Below, one piece after another: positions 43,029-51,688 of a DNA stretch of 64,000 bases (positions are counted from its first letter, which is position 1; each line of letters opens with the position of its first letter). A model generated the notes under the pieces. That model saw only the letters and a list, made by a program, of their open reading frames with translations. It searched no databases and was not told the origin of the DNA. The translations under genes and the position numbers were made by a program. Source of the stretch: Sulfolobus islandicus Y.N.15.51 (lineage in GTDB: Archaea; Thermoproteota; Thermoprotei_A; Sulfolobales; Sulfolobaceae); assembly GCF_000022485.1 (NCBI RefSeq), contig NC_012623.1, positions 1,364,001 to 1,428,000 on the forward strand, in the 5' to 3' direction.

Positions 43029-43898
43029 ATGAAGGTAGGTCTTATAGGCTTAGGTATAATGGGATATAGAATAGGAGCTAATCTAGCTAAGGCTAATAAA
43101 CTTAATGTAGTATACGATAGAACTCAAGAAAAAGCTGAAAGTTTTGTAAAGGAGTATAAGGTAAATAGGGCGCTAAATCCTAAAGAACTTGTAGAATCAT
43201 CAGATGTTATAATAACAATGTTAGCTGATGATAATGCAGTGAAGTCTATAGTAGAACCCTTAATACCACTAATGAAAGGCAAAATTTTAATCGATATGAG
43301 TACTATAAGCCCAACATTAAGTATTAGCTTAGCTAAGAGAATAGAAAGTAATGGCGGTACAATGTTCGATGCTCCAGTCATAGGAACTTCGATATTTGTT
43401 GAGCAAAAGAAATTGATAGTATTAGTAGGTGGACCTAAGGATAAGTTTGATACCGTTAATGATATAGCTAAAGAGACTGCATCGTCAGTAGTTTATATGG
43501 GTCCTAATGGTATGGGACTTTATGCCAAGCTGGTAAATAACTTACTTTTAGGCTCCTATGTTGCAGCCATAGCGGAAGCCTATAATTTCGGAATAAGAGC
43601 TGGGTTAGACCCTCAGCAGGTTATTAATATTTTAACTACGTTAAGTAGTGCTAGATCTCCCACGACTGAATTAAAAGCACCTAAATTACTAAAAGAAGAC
43701 TATTCAACTCAGTTTGCCACTAAACACATGAGGAAAGATTTAGAGATTGTCATAAAGGAAGCTCAAAATTTAAAGATAATTACGCCAATTTCGTCATTAG
43801 CATTACAACTGTATAAAATGACTGAAGCATTAGGATATTCAGAAGTCGATTTCATTTCAATTGTTGAAGTCTTTAAGAAGCTTTCTCCCAAAACCTAA
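43029..43898 (+). CDS. Beta-hydroxyacid dehydrogenase (3-hydroxyisobutyrate type)
   Basis: NAD(P)-dependent oxidoreductase of 289 residues. The Rossmann motif GLIGLGIMGYRIGANLAK is at the N-terminus, the substrate-binding DAPVIGTSIFVEQKKL region near residue 115 is a variant of the usual DAPVSGG, and the catalytic lysine is in GLYAKLVNNLLL near 167. Substrates of this family include 3-hydroxyisobutyrate, tartronate semialdehyde and succinic semialdehyde; which one applies is not visible. It is followed after 27 bases by an SDR oxidoreductase. Confidence 0.9.
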   Translation: MKVGLIGLGIMGYRIGANLAKANKLNVVYDRTQEKAESFVKEYKVNRALNPKELVESSDVIITMLADDNAVKSIVEPLIPLMKGKILIDMSTISPTLSISLAKRIESNGGTMFDAPVIGTSIFVEQKKLIVLVGGPKDKFDTVNDIAKETASSVVYMGPNGMGLYAKLVNNLLLGSYVAAIAEAYNFGIRAGLDPQQVINILTTLSSARSPTTELKAPKLLKEDYSTQFATKHMRKDLEIVIKEAQNLKIITPISSLALQLYKMTEALGYSEVDFISIVEVFKKLSPKT

Positions 43899-43925
43899 AA
43901 ATCCCTTTTTATACCTAAAATTATT

Positions 43926-44723
43926 ATGAACATTAATATTTCTGGTAAAAGAGTCCTCATTACAGCGTCTACAGAAGGAATTGGGAGGGGAGTTGCTGAG
44001 GCTTTTTTAAGGGAAGGGTGTAATGTTGTAATATCTTCAAGAAGTAAAGAGAAAGTAGAAAAAGCTGTTTCAGAAATGAGGAAAATAGGACCATCAGTAT
44101 GGGGTTTTGTATCAGATCTAACTGATTTCAAATCTCTAGAGGAGTTAATTAACTATAGTTTAAAGATGATGAACGGAATTGATATCTTAGTTGTAAACTC
44201 TGGGAATCCTCCTAAAGAACCTTCCTATTTTTTTGAGAATACTATGGAGGATTGGGAATATGCTACTAAACTATATCTATTAAGTGCGATAAAACTGACA
44301 AATCTGGTATATCAACACATGAAGGCTCAAAGATGGGGTAGAATATTCTTTCTATCGTCTTGGACAGTTAAAGAGCCCCAACGAATGTTCTCATTAGCGG
44401 ATATTACAAGAGCCCCATTAATCCAGATGGCAAAACTGCTTAGTAAAGAAATGGGTGAATACAACATAAGTGTTAACGTAATCTTAATGGGTAGCTTCGA
44501 AACCGAAGGAGCTAAGAGATCTTTAAAGAGGTATGCAGAAAAAGTTGGTCAACCATTAGATGTGATTTGGAAGAGGGAGGTAATCTCTCAAATTCCTATT
44601 GGAAGGACTGGGGATATAAAGAATGAGTTAGGTGCTCTTTTGGTATTTTTATCATCAGATTACGCAGGATACATTAATGGAACGTCAATTTTAATTGATG
44701 GTGGAATGACAAGAGCGATTTAA
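43926..44723 (+). CDS. SDR family oxidoreductase with altered active site
   Basis: A 265-residue short-chain dehydrogenase-like protein. The cofactor motif is TASTEGIGRGVA near residue 12 and VVNSGNPP takes the place of NNAG. The catalytic serine is kept (FFLSSWTVKEP), but where Y-x-x-x-K is expected the sequence reads SLADITRAPLIQMAK, with neither Tyr nor Lys in position. The same exchange occurs in an SDR subfamily with an S-N-x-x-R-type motif, so it need not be inactive. The C-terminus ends with the usual NGTSILIDGG. Substrate unknown. Confidence 0.88.
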   Translation: MNINISGKRVLITASTEGIGRGVAEAFLREGCNVVISSRSKEKVEKAVSEMRKIGPSVWGFVSDLTDFKSLEELINYSLKMMNGIDILVVNSGNPPKEPSYFFENTMEDWEYATKLYLLSAIKLTNLVYQHMKAQRWGRIFFLSSWTVKEPQRMFSLADITRAPLIQMAKLLSKEMGEYNISVNVILMGSFETEGAKRSLKRYAEKVGQPLDVIWKREVISQIPIGRTGDIKNELGALLVFLSSDYAGYINGTSILIDGGMTRAI

Positions 44724-44834
44724 GGGCTAAAATAAACCTTTAATATTACCCTTGAAGGACTTAAGGTATTATACTTCATCTAACTCATGGAAAGGTTTAT
44801 AAAATTAGTCCTATAGTAGTATTATAGAGAAAGT

Positions 44835-45729
<895 letters not shown>

Positions 45730-45730
<1 letters not shown>

Positions 45731-46011
45731 TGGTTATGTCAATACTAGAAGATCCAGAATTTGCAAAATTAAGACAATTTAAAGGGAAAGTAAATTTCGA
45801 TATGGTTATGCAGATATTAGATGAGATAGAGCTAGATATAAGAAGTAGTGATAATATCAAGACATCTATAATATATGTATATTCGAGCCATTTGGATGAG
45901 ATAAGGAAAAATAAAGAATTTTATGACATGATTGCAGAGATACTGCAAAGATATTACAAAAAAATAGGCATAGAGAATGTGAATCAGTTGATACTAAGTA
46001 CTATAAAATAG
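45730..46011 (+). CDS. Small conserved hypothetical protein after pyrH
   Basis: A 93-residue, mostly helical protein (VMSILEDPEFAKLRQFKGKV; MVMQILDEIELDIRSSDN) with no recognised domain. Its ATG shares the A of the pyrH stop TGA, so it is translationally coupled to UMP kinase; an in-frame ATG six bases on is another candidate. Its context suggests a partner of pyrimidine metabolism or simply an operon passenger. The helical pattern is all that can be said. Confidence 0.7.
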
Positions 46012-46042
46012 TTTGTAATTCGAACCTTTCTTTACCAAATTC

Positions 46043-46050
46043 ATTATATA
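46043..46050 (+). promoter_or_regulatory. TATA box of homocitrate synthase
   Basis: ATTATATA is centred about 28 bases before the ATG at 46075. The transcript would therefore begin at or near the start codon, supporting a leaderless mRNA and the ATG over the upstream in-frame TTG at 46060. Confidence 0.6.
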
Positions 46051-46074
46051 TCCTTTACCTTGATTCTCACTTAT

Positions 46075-47460
46075 ATGATAAAAGTAGGTATTTTAGATTC
46101 AACGTTAAGGGAAGGAGAACAAACCCCTGGAGTGATATTCACTGTAGATCAAAGAGTAGAGATAGCCAAAGCCTTATCCGATTTAGGAGTATCTATGATA
46201 GAAGCTGGCCATCCAGCAGTATCCCCAGATATTTATGAAGGGATAAAAAGAATAGTGAAATTGAAAAAAGAGGGTATTATAACATCAGAAATTGTAGGAC
46301 ATAGTAGAGCCGTAAAAAGAGATATAGAAATTGCAGCAGAATTGGAGGTAGATAGGATAGCAATATTCTATGGTGTAAGTGATTTACATTTAAAGGCAAA
46401 ACACAAAGCAACTAGAGAAGAGGCCTTAAGGACAATAGCTGAGACGATCAGCTACGCTAAAAATCATGGCGTAAAAGTCAGATTTACCGCAGAAGATGGT
46501 TCAAGGACAGACTTCGATTTCTTAGTTACAGTATCGAAAACGGCTAGAGATGCAGGGGCAGATAGGGTTAGTATAGCGGATACTGTAGGTATTTTATATC
46601 CATCTAAAACGAAGGAATTATTCAGTGCATTGACAAGGGAAGTACCAAACTTGGAGTTTGATATTCACGCTCACAATGACTTAGGTTTGGCAGTAGCAAA
46701 TGCGTTAGCTGCGATAGAAGGTGGAGCCACAATTATCCATGCTACAGTCAATGGGCTTGGAGAGAGGGTTGGTATAGTACCTTTGCAACAAATAGCAGCA
46801 GCTATTAAATATCATTTTGGTATAGAAGTCGTTAAACTAGATAAATTGCAGTATGTTTCCAGTTTGGTGGAAAAGTACAGTGGAATTCCGATGCCACCCA
46901 ACTACCCCATTACTGGGGATTACGCATTCTTGCATAAGGCAGGGGTCCATGTGGCAGGAGTGTTAAATGATCCTAGAACATATGAATTTATGCCTCCAGA
47001 GACATTTGGTAGAACAAGAGATTATACGATTGATAAATATACGGGAAAGCATGCGTTGAGGGATAAATATGAAAAACTAGGTGTGAAGATTAGTGACGCT
47101 GAAATGGATCAGATTTTAGCCAAAATCAAGTCAAATACAACCATAAGATTTTACAGAGATGTGGATTTGCTTGAGTTAGCTGAAGAGGTAACTGGAAGAG
47201 TTTTAAAGCCAAGGCCACCCGAACAAATAGAGGCGTTAATTTCAGTTAAATGTGATTCTAACGTTTATACCACATCAGTGACCCGTCGTTTGTCAGTTAT
47301 TAATGGCGTTAAGGAGGTTATGGAAATTTCCGGCGATTACGACATATTGGTTAAAGTTCAAGCTAAGGATTCCAACGAATTAAACCAGATAATTGAAAGT
47401 ATAAGAGCAACTAAAGGTGTGAGATCAACACTAACGTCATTAGTCCTTAAGAAAATGTAA
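46075..47460 (+). CDS. lysS: Homocitrate synthase with C-terminal RAM domain
   Basis: Condenses 2-oxoglutarate with acetyl-CoA, the first step of lysine synthesis by the alpha-aminoadipate route used in Sulfolobus. The DRE-TIM barrel shows LDSTLREGEQTPGVIFT, the metal-site HAHNDLGLAVANALAAIEGG near residue 200 and GLGERVG near 225. The C-terminal 75 residues (ALISVKCDSNVYTTSVTRRL ... VKEVMEISGDYDILVKVQA) are an Lrp/AsnC-like RAM domain in place of the LeuA regulatory domain, likely to sense an amino acid. ATG at 46075 gives 461 residues. Function by family; isopropylmalate synthase is the alternative. Confidence 0.92.
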   Translation: MIKVGILDSTLREGEQTPGVIFTVDQRVEIAKALSDLGVSMIEAGHPAVSPDIYEGIKRIVKLKKEGIITSEIVGHSRAVKRDIEIAAELEVDRIAIFYGVSDLHLKAKHKATREEALRTIAETISYAKNHGVKVRFTAEDGSRTDFDFLVTVSKTARDAGADRVSIADTVGILYPSKTKELFSALTREVPNLEFDIHAHNDLGLAVANALAAIEGGATIIHATVNGLGERVGIVPLQQIAAAIKYHFGIEVVKLDKLQYVSSLVEKYSGIPMPPNYPITGDYAFLHKAGVHVAGVLNDPRTYEFMPPETFGRTRDYTIDKYTGKHALRDKYEKLGVKISDAEMDQILAKIKSNTTIRFYRDVDLLELAEEVTGRVLKPRPPEQIEALISVKCDSNVYTTSVTRRLSVINGVKEVMEISGDYDILVKVQAKDSNELNQIIESIRATKGVRSTLTSLVLKKM

Positions 47461-47474
47461 ATCCTCTTCTAAAA

Positions 47475-47482
47475 CTTTTTAA
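47475..47482 (+). promoter_or_regulatory. TATA box of tRNA-Leu
   Basis: CTTTTTAA ends about 27 bases before the first base of tRNA-Leu, in the 48-base gap after homocitrate synthase. Confidence 0.55.
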
Positions 47483-47508
47483 GGAAAACGAGTTTATATT
47501 TAAAATGT

Positions 47509-47607
47509 GCGGGGGTGCCCGAGCTGGTCAAAGGGGGCGGACTCAAGACCCTTTAGTAAGAGATCCGCTGGCGAAGGCCTTCGCGGGTTCAAATCCCGTC
47601 CCCCGCA
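47509..47607 (+). tRNA. tRNA-Leu (CAA) with a 15-nt intron
   Basis: Acceptor GCGGGGG pairs with CCCCCGC and the discriminator is A at 47607. The anticodon stem GCGGA/TCCGC encloses CTCAAG, then 15 extra bases (ACCCTTTAGTAAGAG), then A, giving a 7-base loop with anticodon CAA once spliced. The long variable arm (CGAAGGCCTTCG) marks a class II tRNA. The T arm is CGGG TTCAAAT CCCG. The gene's last 19 bases overlap rpiA on the other strand. Confidence 0.92.
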
Positions 47608-48272
47608 TACATTTCCTCAATCCTACCTTCTTCATTAGCCAATATTATCTTATTATATAATTCCTTACAGAAAATCCCAGTTTCTACTACTGATGGAATG
47701 GTCTTTATCATTCTGTCAAACTCGCATAAATTTTCAGTCTTAACAGAAACATCTAAAATCGCATTTCCATTATCTGAAATAATTGGTCCCATTTTACCGC
47801 TTCCCTCTCTTATTTTTACAGCAAATCCCATTTTCTCTAGCTTATCTTTGACATAACTTACGCCGACGCTTACGACCTCAATTGGAACGTCAATTAGTTT
47901 AGAGTCCTTTAACTTATTGAATTCTCCTATAAAAATCCTATACTTAGAAAAATATGTTAAAAGCTTCTCTCTAAGCAAGGCACCTCCTCCACCCTTTATC
48001 ATTATACCGTCTTTGGTAACTACATCGAAACTATCAACGTAAATTTCAGGTTGAATAGCGGAAAGGAGTGAAATTACTTTAAAACCGTGTTTACTCAATT
48101 CGATTTCAGTATCGAGCGAACTCGCAACTAACAATACAGTTTCTTTAAGATTTTCTTCTTTACTCAAAACTTCTATCAATTTTTTAACAGTTTTTCCTGT
48201 ACCAACACCTATTATCTTCTTTTCTCTTAGATAGTTCAAAGTATACGTTGCCAATAATTCCTTTGGATTCAC
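47589..48272 (-). CDS. rpiA: Ribose-5-phosphate isomerase A
   Basis: Interconverts ribose 5-phosphate and ribulose 5-phosphate. The 227-residue protein has IIGVGTGKTVKKLIEVL near residue 20, VASSLDTEIE, the KGGGGALLREK segment near 93 that holds catalytic residues, and ILDVSVKTENL near 172. The start is GTG. The final codons (MYAGDGI) lie in the antisense of the 3' end of tRNA-Leu, a constrained sequence, so the tail is presumably dictated by the tRNA. Confidence 0.95.
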   Translation of the reverse strand: MNPKELLATYTLNYLREKKIIGVGTGKTVKKLIEVLSKEENLKETVLLVASSLDTEIELSKHGFKVISLLSAIQPEIYVDSFDVVTKDGIMIKGGGGALLREKLLTYFSKYRIFIGEFNKLKDSKLIDVPIEVVSVGVSYVKDKLEKMGFAVKIREGSGKMGPIISDNGNAILDVSVKTENLCEFDRMIKTIPSVVETGIFCKELYNKIILANEEGRIEEMYAGDGI

Positions 48273-48304
48273 GAGTAAATGGTTGGTAAAGTAAATATAA
48301 AACC

Positions 48305-48362
48305 TAACTCAGCGTTTGCACATCCCTCTTCATCGATCTAAGCCTGGAAGCTCATCACTTAT
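48305..48362 (-). ncRNA. C/D box guide sRNA (candidate)
   Basis: On the minus strand: C box GTGATGA (48352-48358), 11-base guide GCTTCCAGGCT, D'-like TAGA (48337-48340), 3-base spacer, C'-like ATGAAGA (48327-48333), 14-base guide GGGATGTGCAAACG, D box CTGA (48309-48312). Terminal C and D boxes are perfect and the D'-C' spacing is ideal. It lies in the 135-base divergent gap between rpiA and the DUF202 gene. The methylation target was not identified. Confidence 0.62.
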
Positions 48363-48407
48363 AAACAAATTATATTTCATAGGTATTTAACCTTAGGGTG
48401 TTTAAAT

Positions 48408-48743
48408 ATGTCAAACTCAGATCATCTAGCAAATGAAAGGACCTTATTAGCATGGATAAGAACTGGAATTGCTCTTATAGGTTTTGGCTTTGTTATAGCT
48501 AAATTCGTACTCTTTCTACATCTTCTAAAGCCAACTGGCAATACTCAGTCTACGTCAATAATTTACGGTGAGGTCATGATAATTTTAGGTGTAATAACCA
48601 TACTTTACGGTTTATATACGTATTTAGCTTACGAAAAGGATTTAGAGAAAGGTTCTATTAAACCAAAAAAGACTGAGAATACTATCTTTTCTGTTATAAT
48701 TATAATTTTTGCAATAATTCTATCATTCCTTCTACTGTTCTAA
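48408..48743 (+). CDS. DUF202 family membrane protein
   Basis: A 111-residue protein with the DUF202 opening NERTLLAWIRTGIALIGFGF, a second helix (EVMIILGVITILYGLYTYLA) and a third at the C-terminus (IFSVIIIIFAIILSFLLLF), three membrane helices in all. The family is widespread and uncharacterised. GGGTGTTTAAAT lies just before the ATG. The 3' end overlaps pyruvate kinase on the opposite strand by 12 bases. Confidence 0.88.
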   Translation: MSNSDHLANERTLLAWIRTGIALIGFGFVIAKFVLFLHLLKPTGNTQSTSIIYGEVMIILGVITILYGLYTYLAYEKDLEKGSIKPKKTENTIFSVIIIIFAIILSFLLLF

Positions 48744-50081
48744 TGTCTTGACTATGACGAAGTTAGTCTTCCCTGCCTCTTGTTTTGGATCCCCTCCTAC
48801 AATAACAATTTTTTTAAATCTTAAGTCCTTAACCTTTTTCTCCATCAGCTTTGTGGAAACGTCTATTATCTCGTCTATTGATTCCATTTTCTTGCTTATA
48901 CTTAGAGGTATTACACCATAACATAGCTTAAACTTCTTAGATAGTTTAGGATCGGGAGAGATTCCTATTATGTTACGCTCAGGCCTTAATCTCGATACAC
49001 GCAATATTGAATTCCCTGATCTACTATACACTACTATTACGTCTGCTTTAGATATTTTACTTGCGTTTACAGCAGCTAAAGCTATTGCATCACTTTCACT
49101 ATTAAGTGGCCCAATTGGTCCGTGCTTTATACTCTTTTCTACATTACTTATAATATTATGAAGAGTTCTTACGCTTTCAACTGGATAATTACCTATGGCA
49201 GTTTCATCGCTTAACATTATAGAGTCTACGCCCTGCATGATTGAGTTAGAAATATCTATAATTTCCGCCCTAGTAGGTATAGGACTGTTTATCATTGAAG
49301 TTAGTACTTGAGTTGCTAAAATAACGGGTTTGCCAAATACTCTTGAAATCCTTACTATTCTCCTTTGAATTAAAGGCAAATTTTCTAGCCCAGTCTCAAC
49401 TCCCAAATCGCCTCGAGCTACCATTATTCCATCTGATTCCTTGACAATATTGGTCAAGTTCTTTAACGCCTCACTCTTCTCTATCTTTGCAATAATCCAC
49501 GCTTCATCTTTTACAAATTCCTTTACCTTCTTTACATCATCTTCACTGATTACAAAAGAGAGACCTATATAATCTGCTCCCAGATCCAACGCTCTTTTCA
49601 AAAGTTTTAAATCGTTATCTGTTATCCCAGATTTTAGACTGACGTTAGGGATATTTATTCCTTTTCTCGATAATAAAATTCCACCCTCTACAACAATTCC
49701 CTCTACTTTATCCTTACTTTTCGACGTGACCCTTACACGTATTGTTCCATCTGCAATTAAGATGTATGAGTTTTCTTTTACAGCGGAATAGAATAGCTCA
49801 TCATCGACTGGAATTCCATCTTTTTGGGAGAAAATTATTTTATCTCCTTTCTTCACCTCTATTGGTTCTTTAAGCTCTCCCAGTCTCAATTTAGGCCCTG
49901 GCAAATCTACTAAGATGCTAGACTCTGGTGCGTATGTCCTAATGAGATCAAAATACTTCTTGTGAGATTTTTCATCACCATGAGCAAAATTTATTCTAAA
50001 AACATCAACGTATTCAGCAAGCTCCTTTACTTTTTCCTCTGAGGAAGGACCTAAAGTGGCAACTATTTTAGTTTTTCTCAT
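48732..50081 (-). CDS. pyk: Pyruvate kinase
   Basis: Makes pyruvate and ATP from phosphoenolpyruvate. The 449-residue protein has KTKIVATLGPSS at the start, VFRINFAHGDEKSH near residue 28, the substrate and metal site IIAKIEKSEALKN near 193 with the catalytic Lys, MVARGDLGVETGLENLP near 220 and ATQVLTSMINSPIPTRAE near 255. The shortened regulatory C-terminal domain is usual for archaeal enzymes. Its ATG shares a base with the TAA stop of the upstream gene. Confidence 0.96.
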   Translation of the reverse strand: MRKTKIVATLGPSSEEKVKELAEYVDVFRINFAHGDEKSHKKYFDLIRTYAPESSILVDLPGPKLRLGELKEPIEVKKGDKIIFSQKDGIPVDDELFYSAVKENSYILIADGTIRVRVTSKSKDKVEGIVVEGGILLSRKGINIPNVSLKSGITDNDLKLLKRALDLGADYIGLSFVISEDDVKKVKEFVKDEAWIIAKIEKSEALKNLTNIVKESDGIMVARGDLGVETGLENLPLIQRRIVRISRVFGKPVILATQVLTSMINSPIPTRAEIIDISNSIMQGVDSIMLSDETAIGNYPVESVRTLHNIISNVEKSIKHGPIGPLNSESDAIALAAVNASKISKADVIVVYSRSGNSILRVSRLRPERNIIGISPDPKLSKKFKLCYGVIPLSISKKMESIDEIIDVSTKLMEKKVKDLRFKKIVIVGGDPKQEAGKTNFVIVKTLEQ

Positions 50082-50593
50082 TACATAATCTTACTAGCTA
50101 TTTCTTTAATGTTTTCACATGCCTCTTTTAATCCATTTTCACATGCCTTCCTTAGGACTTCATTACTTTCTTTGACTGCACCTAGTTTCTTATATGCAAT
50201 TCCTATCTTCAATAAGAACTCTGGATTAATTTTTTCATTTTTCAAATCATTATATAGTTTATCTAATGCATCCTTTTTATTTGACTTGACTATAATATCT
50301 AGTGCCAAATCAACATATTCACTCGCTTTATTCACTAACGCATAACAGTAAACTATTCTCTTTATATTAGCACAAGGGGACATATCAAATATTTTTCCTA
50401 TGGAATCTAGGGTTTTTACAACTGCATCACAATCTGCTGTATCTATTACATTGCATATAATCCAATTTGATTCTTTAATGTTTTCTGATGTAATTGTCTT
50501 AGAGAGAAGTTCAATTCCTTGTTCAACGAAACCATCTAATATCAGTTTTTTAGCTTCAATTAATTTTCTTCTTAGTTCTTGACTCTCGCTCAT
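50081..50593 (-). CDS. Helical-repeat hypothetical protein upstream of pyk
   Basis: A 170-residue, wholly helical protein of TPR/SEL1-like appearance: the segment PEFLLKIGIAYKKLGAVKES, then NEVLRKACENGLKEACENIK, fits paired helices with G-x-A-Y and L-x-x-A-C spacing. Cys residues (ICNVIDTADCDAV; MSPCANIKR; YCYAL) are scattered and do not form a motif. ATG at 50593 is used; the in-frame TTG three bases upstream is less likely. It overlaps pyruvate kinase by one base, so the two are in one operon. Confidence 0.75.
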   Translation of the reverse strand: MSESQELRRKLIEAKKLILDGFVEQGIELLSKTITSENIKESNWIICNVIDTADCDAVVKTLDSIGKIFDMSPCANIKRIVYCYALVNKASEYVDLALDIIVKSNKKDALDKLYNDLKNEKINPEFLLKIGIAYKKLGAVKESNEVLRKACENGLKEACENIKEIASKIM

Positions 50594-50596
50594 CAA

Positions 50597-51688
50597 TAAT
50601 ACTCTACGTATTAATAGTTTAAATTATTTCTTAAACCCCATTTCTTTTAAATTACACTAAAATTGGATGGAAATTTTCTTTATCTTTAACATTATTGATC
50701 TAGCTGCTTTGTTGATTAGTTCATTTTATTTTATAAAGATGATATAATACAAGGAGAATTTTTTGATAACTAGTATTTATTTCAACATTCTTCTCAAGAT
50801 CACACCCTAATACCCAGAGCCCTACCGACTACAGAATTAGCCAGGTGGACCATCCACGCGTAAACCCAGAGCTTAGCCTCAACCACTTTAGATGCAAAAC
50901 TTGTTCTAACAGACTCCCAAAAAGCTAACAGCAGAAAACAAGGACTCAACCTCCATCTAACACCATAACCTCCATCGATCATAACCCAACTTCTTGAACT
51001 CCCGCACAGCCTAAAAGGATGACCACGCTTCGTAGAAACCTAGGTGGGACAACAACCCCAACTCCAGTCTTGTAAACCTCGTTAGCATCATAAGCCTCCA
51101 TAAAACTTCTTTCCCTTATCTCGTAAATCCCTAATCGCAGTTTCAACCTCGTTGCTGGTAACCTCAGCGTTTATCACGTTGAACTGGTCCTTATCCATTA
51201 TTATCTCGATCTTGAGGAATTTTGAATCCCTAGTCTTACCCCATTTTGCTATAATGTATTGTCCTCCCTTACTTGTGCTTATTCCCGTTGTATCTGCTAT
51301 TACTTCAAGTTGGTCGTTTGCTTCTGGGAAGGTCACGCTTATGTTCCTTACTCTCTCCCATTGAGAGGTTGGTTGGGATTATTTTCAATCTCTCTAGGGC
51401 TCTCAATATTCCTTCTATATATAAGGTAGGAAGGCTAGGAATTCGCTGAACTCCTTTGGAGCTCTATACTTGGTTCTGGCATACCTATTCTCCTCTGCTA
51501 GTTAACCAGTGTTCGAAAACGTAGAAGGGGGGAACATTAGCTTGTACCTAGTTATGACGTTCTTGTCGTAGTTGCTCCAGTCTCTTTTGTACTTCCTCTT
51601 TCTCATGGGTAATAATCGACATAATAAGTTATAGATTTTTGTATAATTCTAAAGTAGCCCATAAACCATGATCTAGCGTATCCAGTTG
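50597..51688 (-). mobile_element. Gap holding a decayed IS5-family element
   Basis: This stretch holds no intact gene. Its middle (about 50800-51606) is a broken transposase of IS5 type read on the minus strand. The left 200 bases (50597-50800) and right 80 bases (51607-51688) carry nothing recognised. No matching terminal inverted repeats or target-site duplications could be found by eye, so the element's ends are not defined; the stretch is given as the gap. Confidence 0.6.
50800..51606 (-). pseudogene. Frameshifted IS5-family transposase remnant
   Basis: Starting at ATG 51606 (MRKRKYKRDWSNYDKNVITR), an open frame stops early at a TAA and TAG; the frame then shifts and a second fragment gives VTFPEANDQLEVIADTTGIS, TSKGGQYIIAKWGK and the strand-rich region ending KKFYGGL (51088-51336). 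The DTTG with TSKGG motif holds the first Asp of an IS5-type DDE catalytic site. A further fragment (50800-50982) continues FASKVVEAKLWVYAWMVHLANSVV, the C-terminal DDE helix. At least two frameshifts and several stops separate them. The ISC1234 or ISC1290 groups are possible relatives, not verified. Confidence 0.8.

Noticed and set aside
43895-44131. Minus-strand ORF within the SDR gene
   Set aside because: It is a shadow of the SDR coding frame with no homology or start signals.
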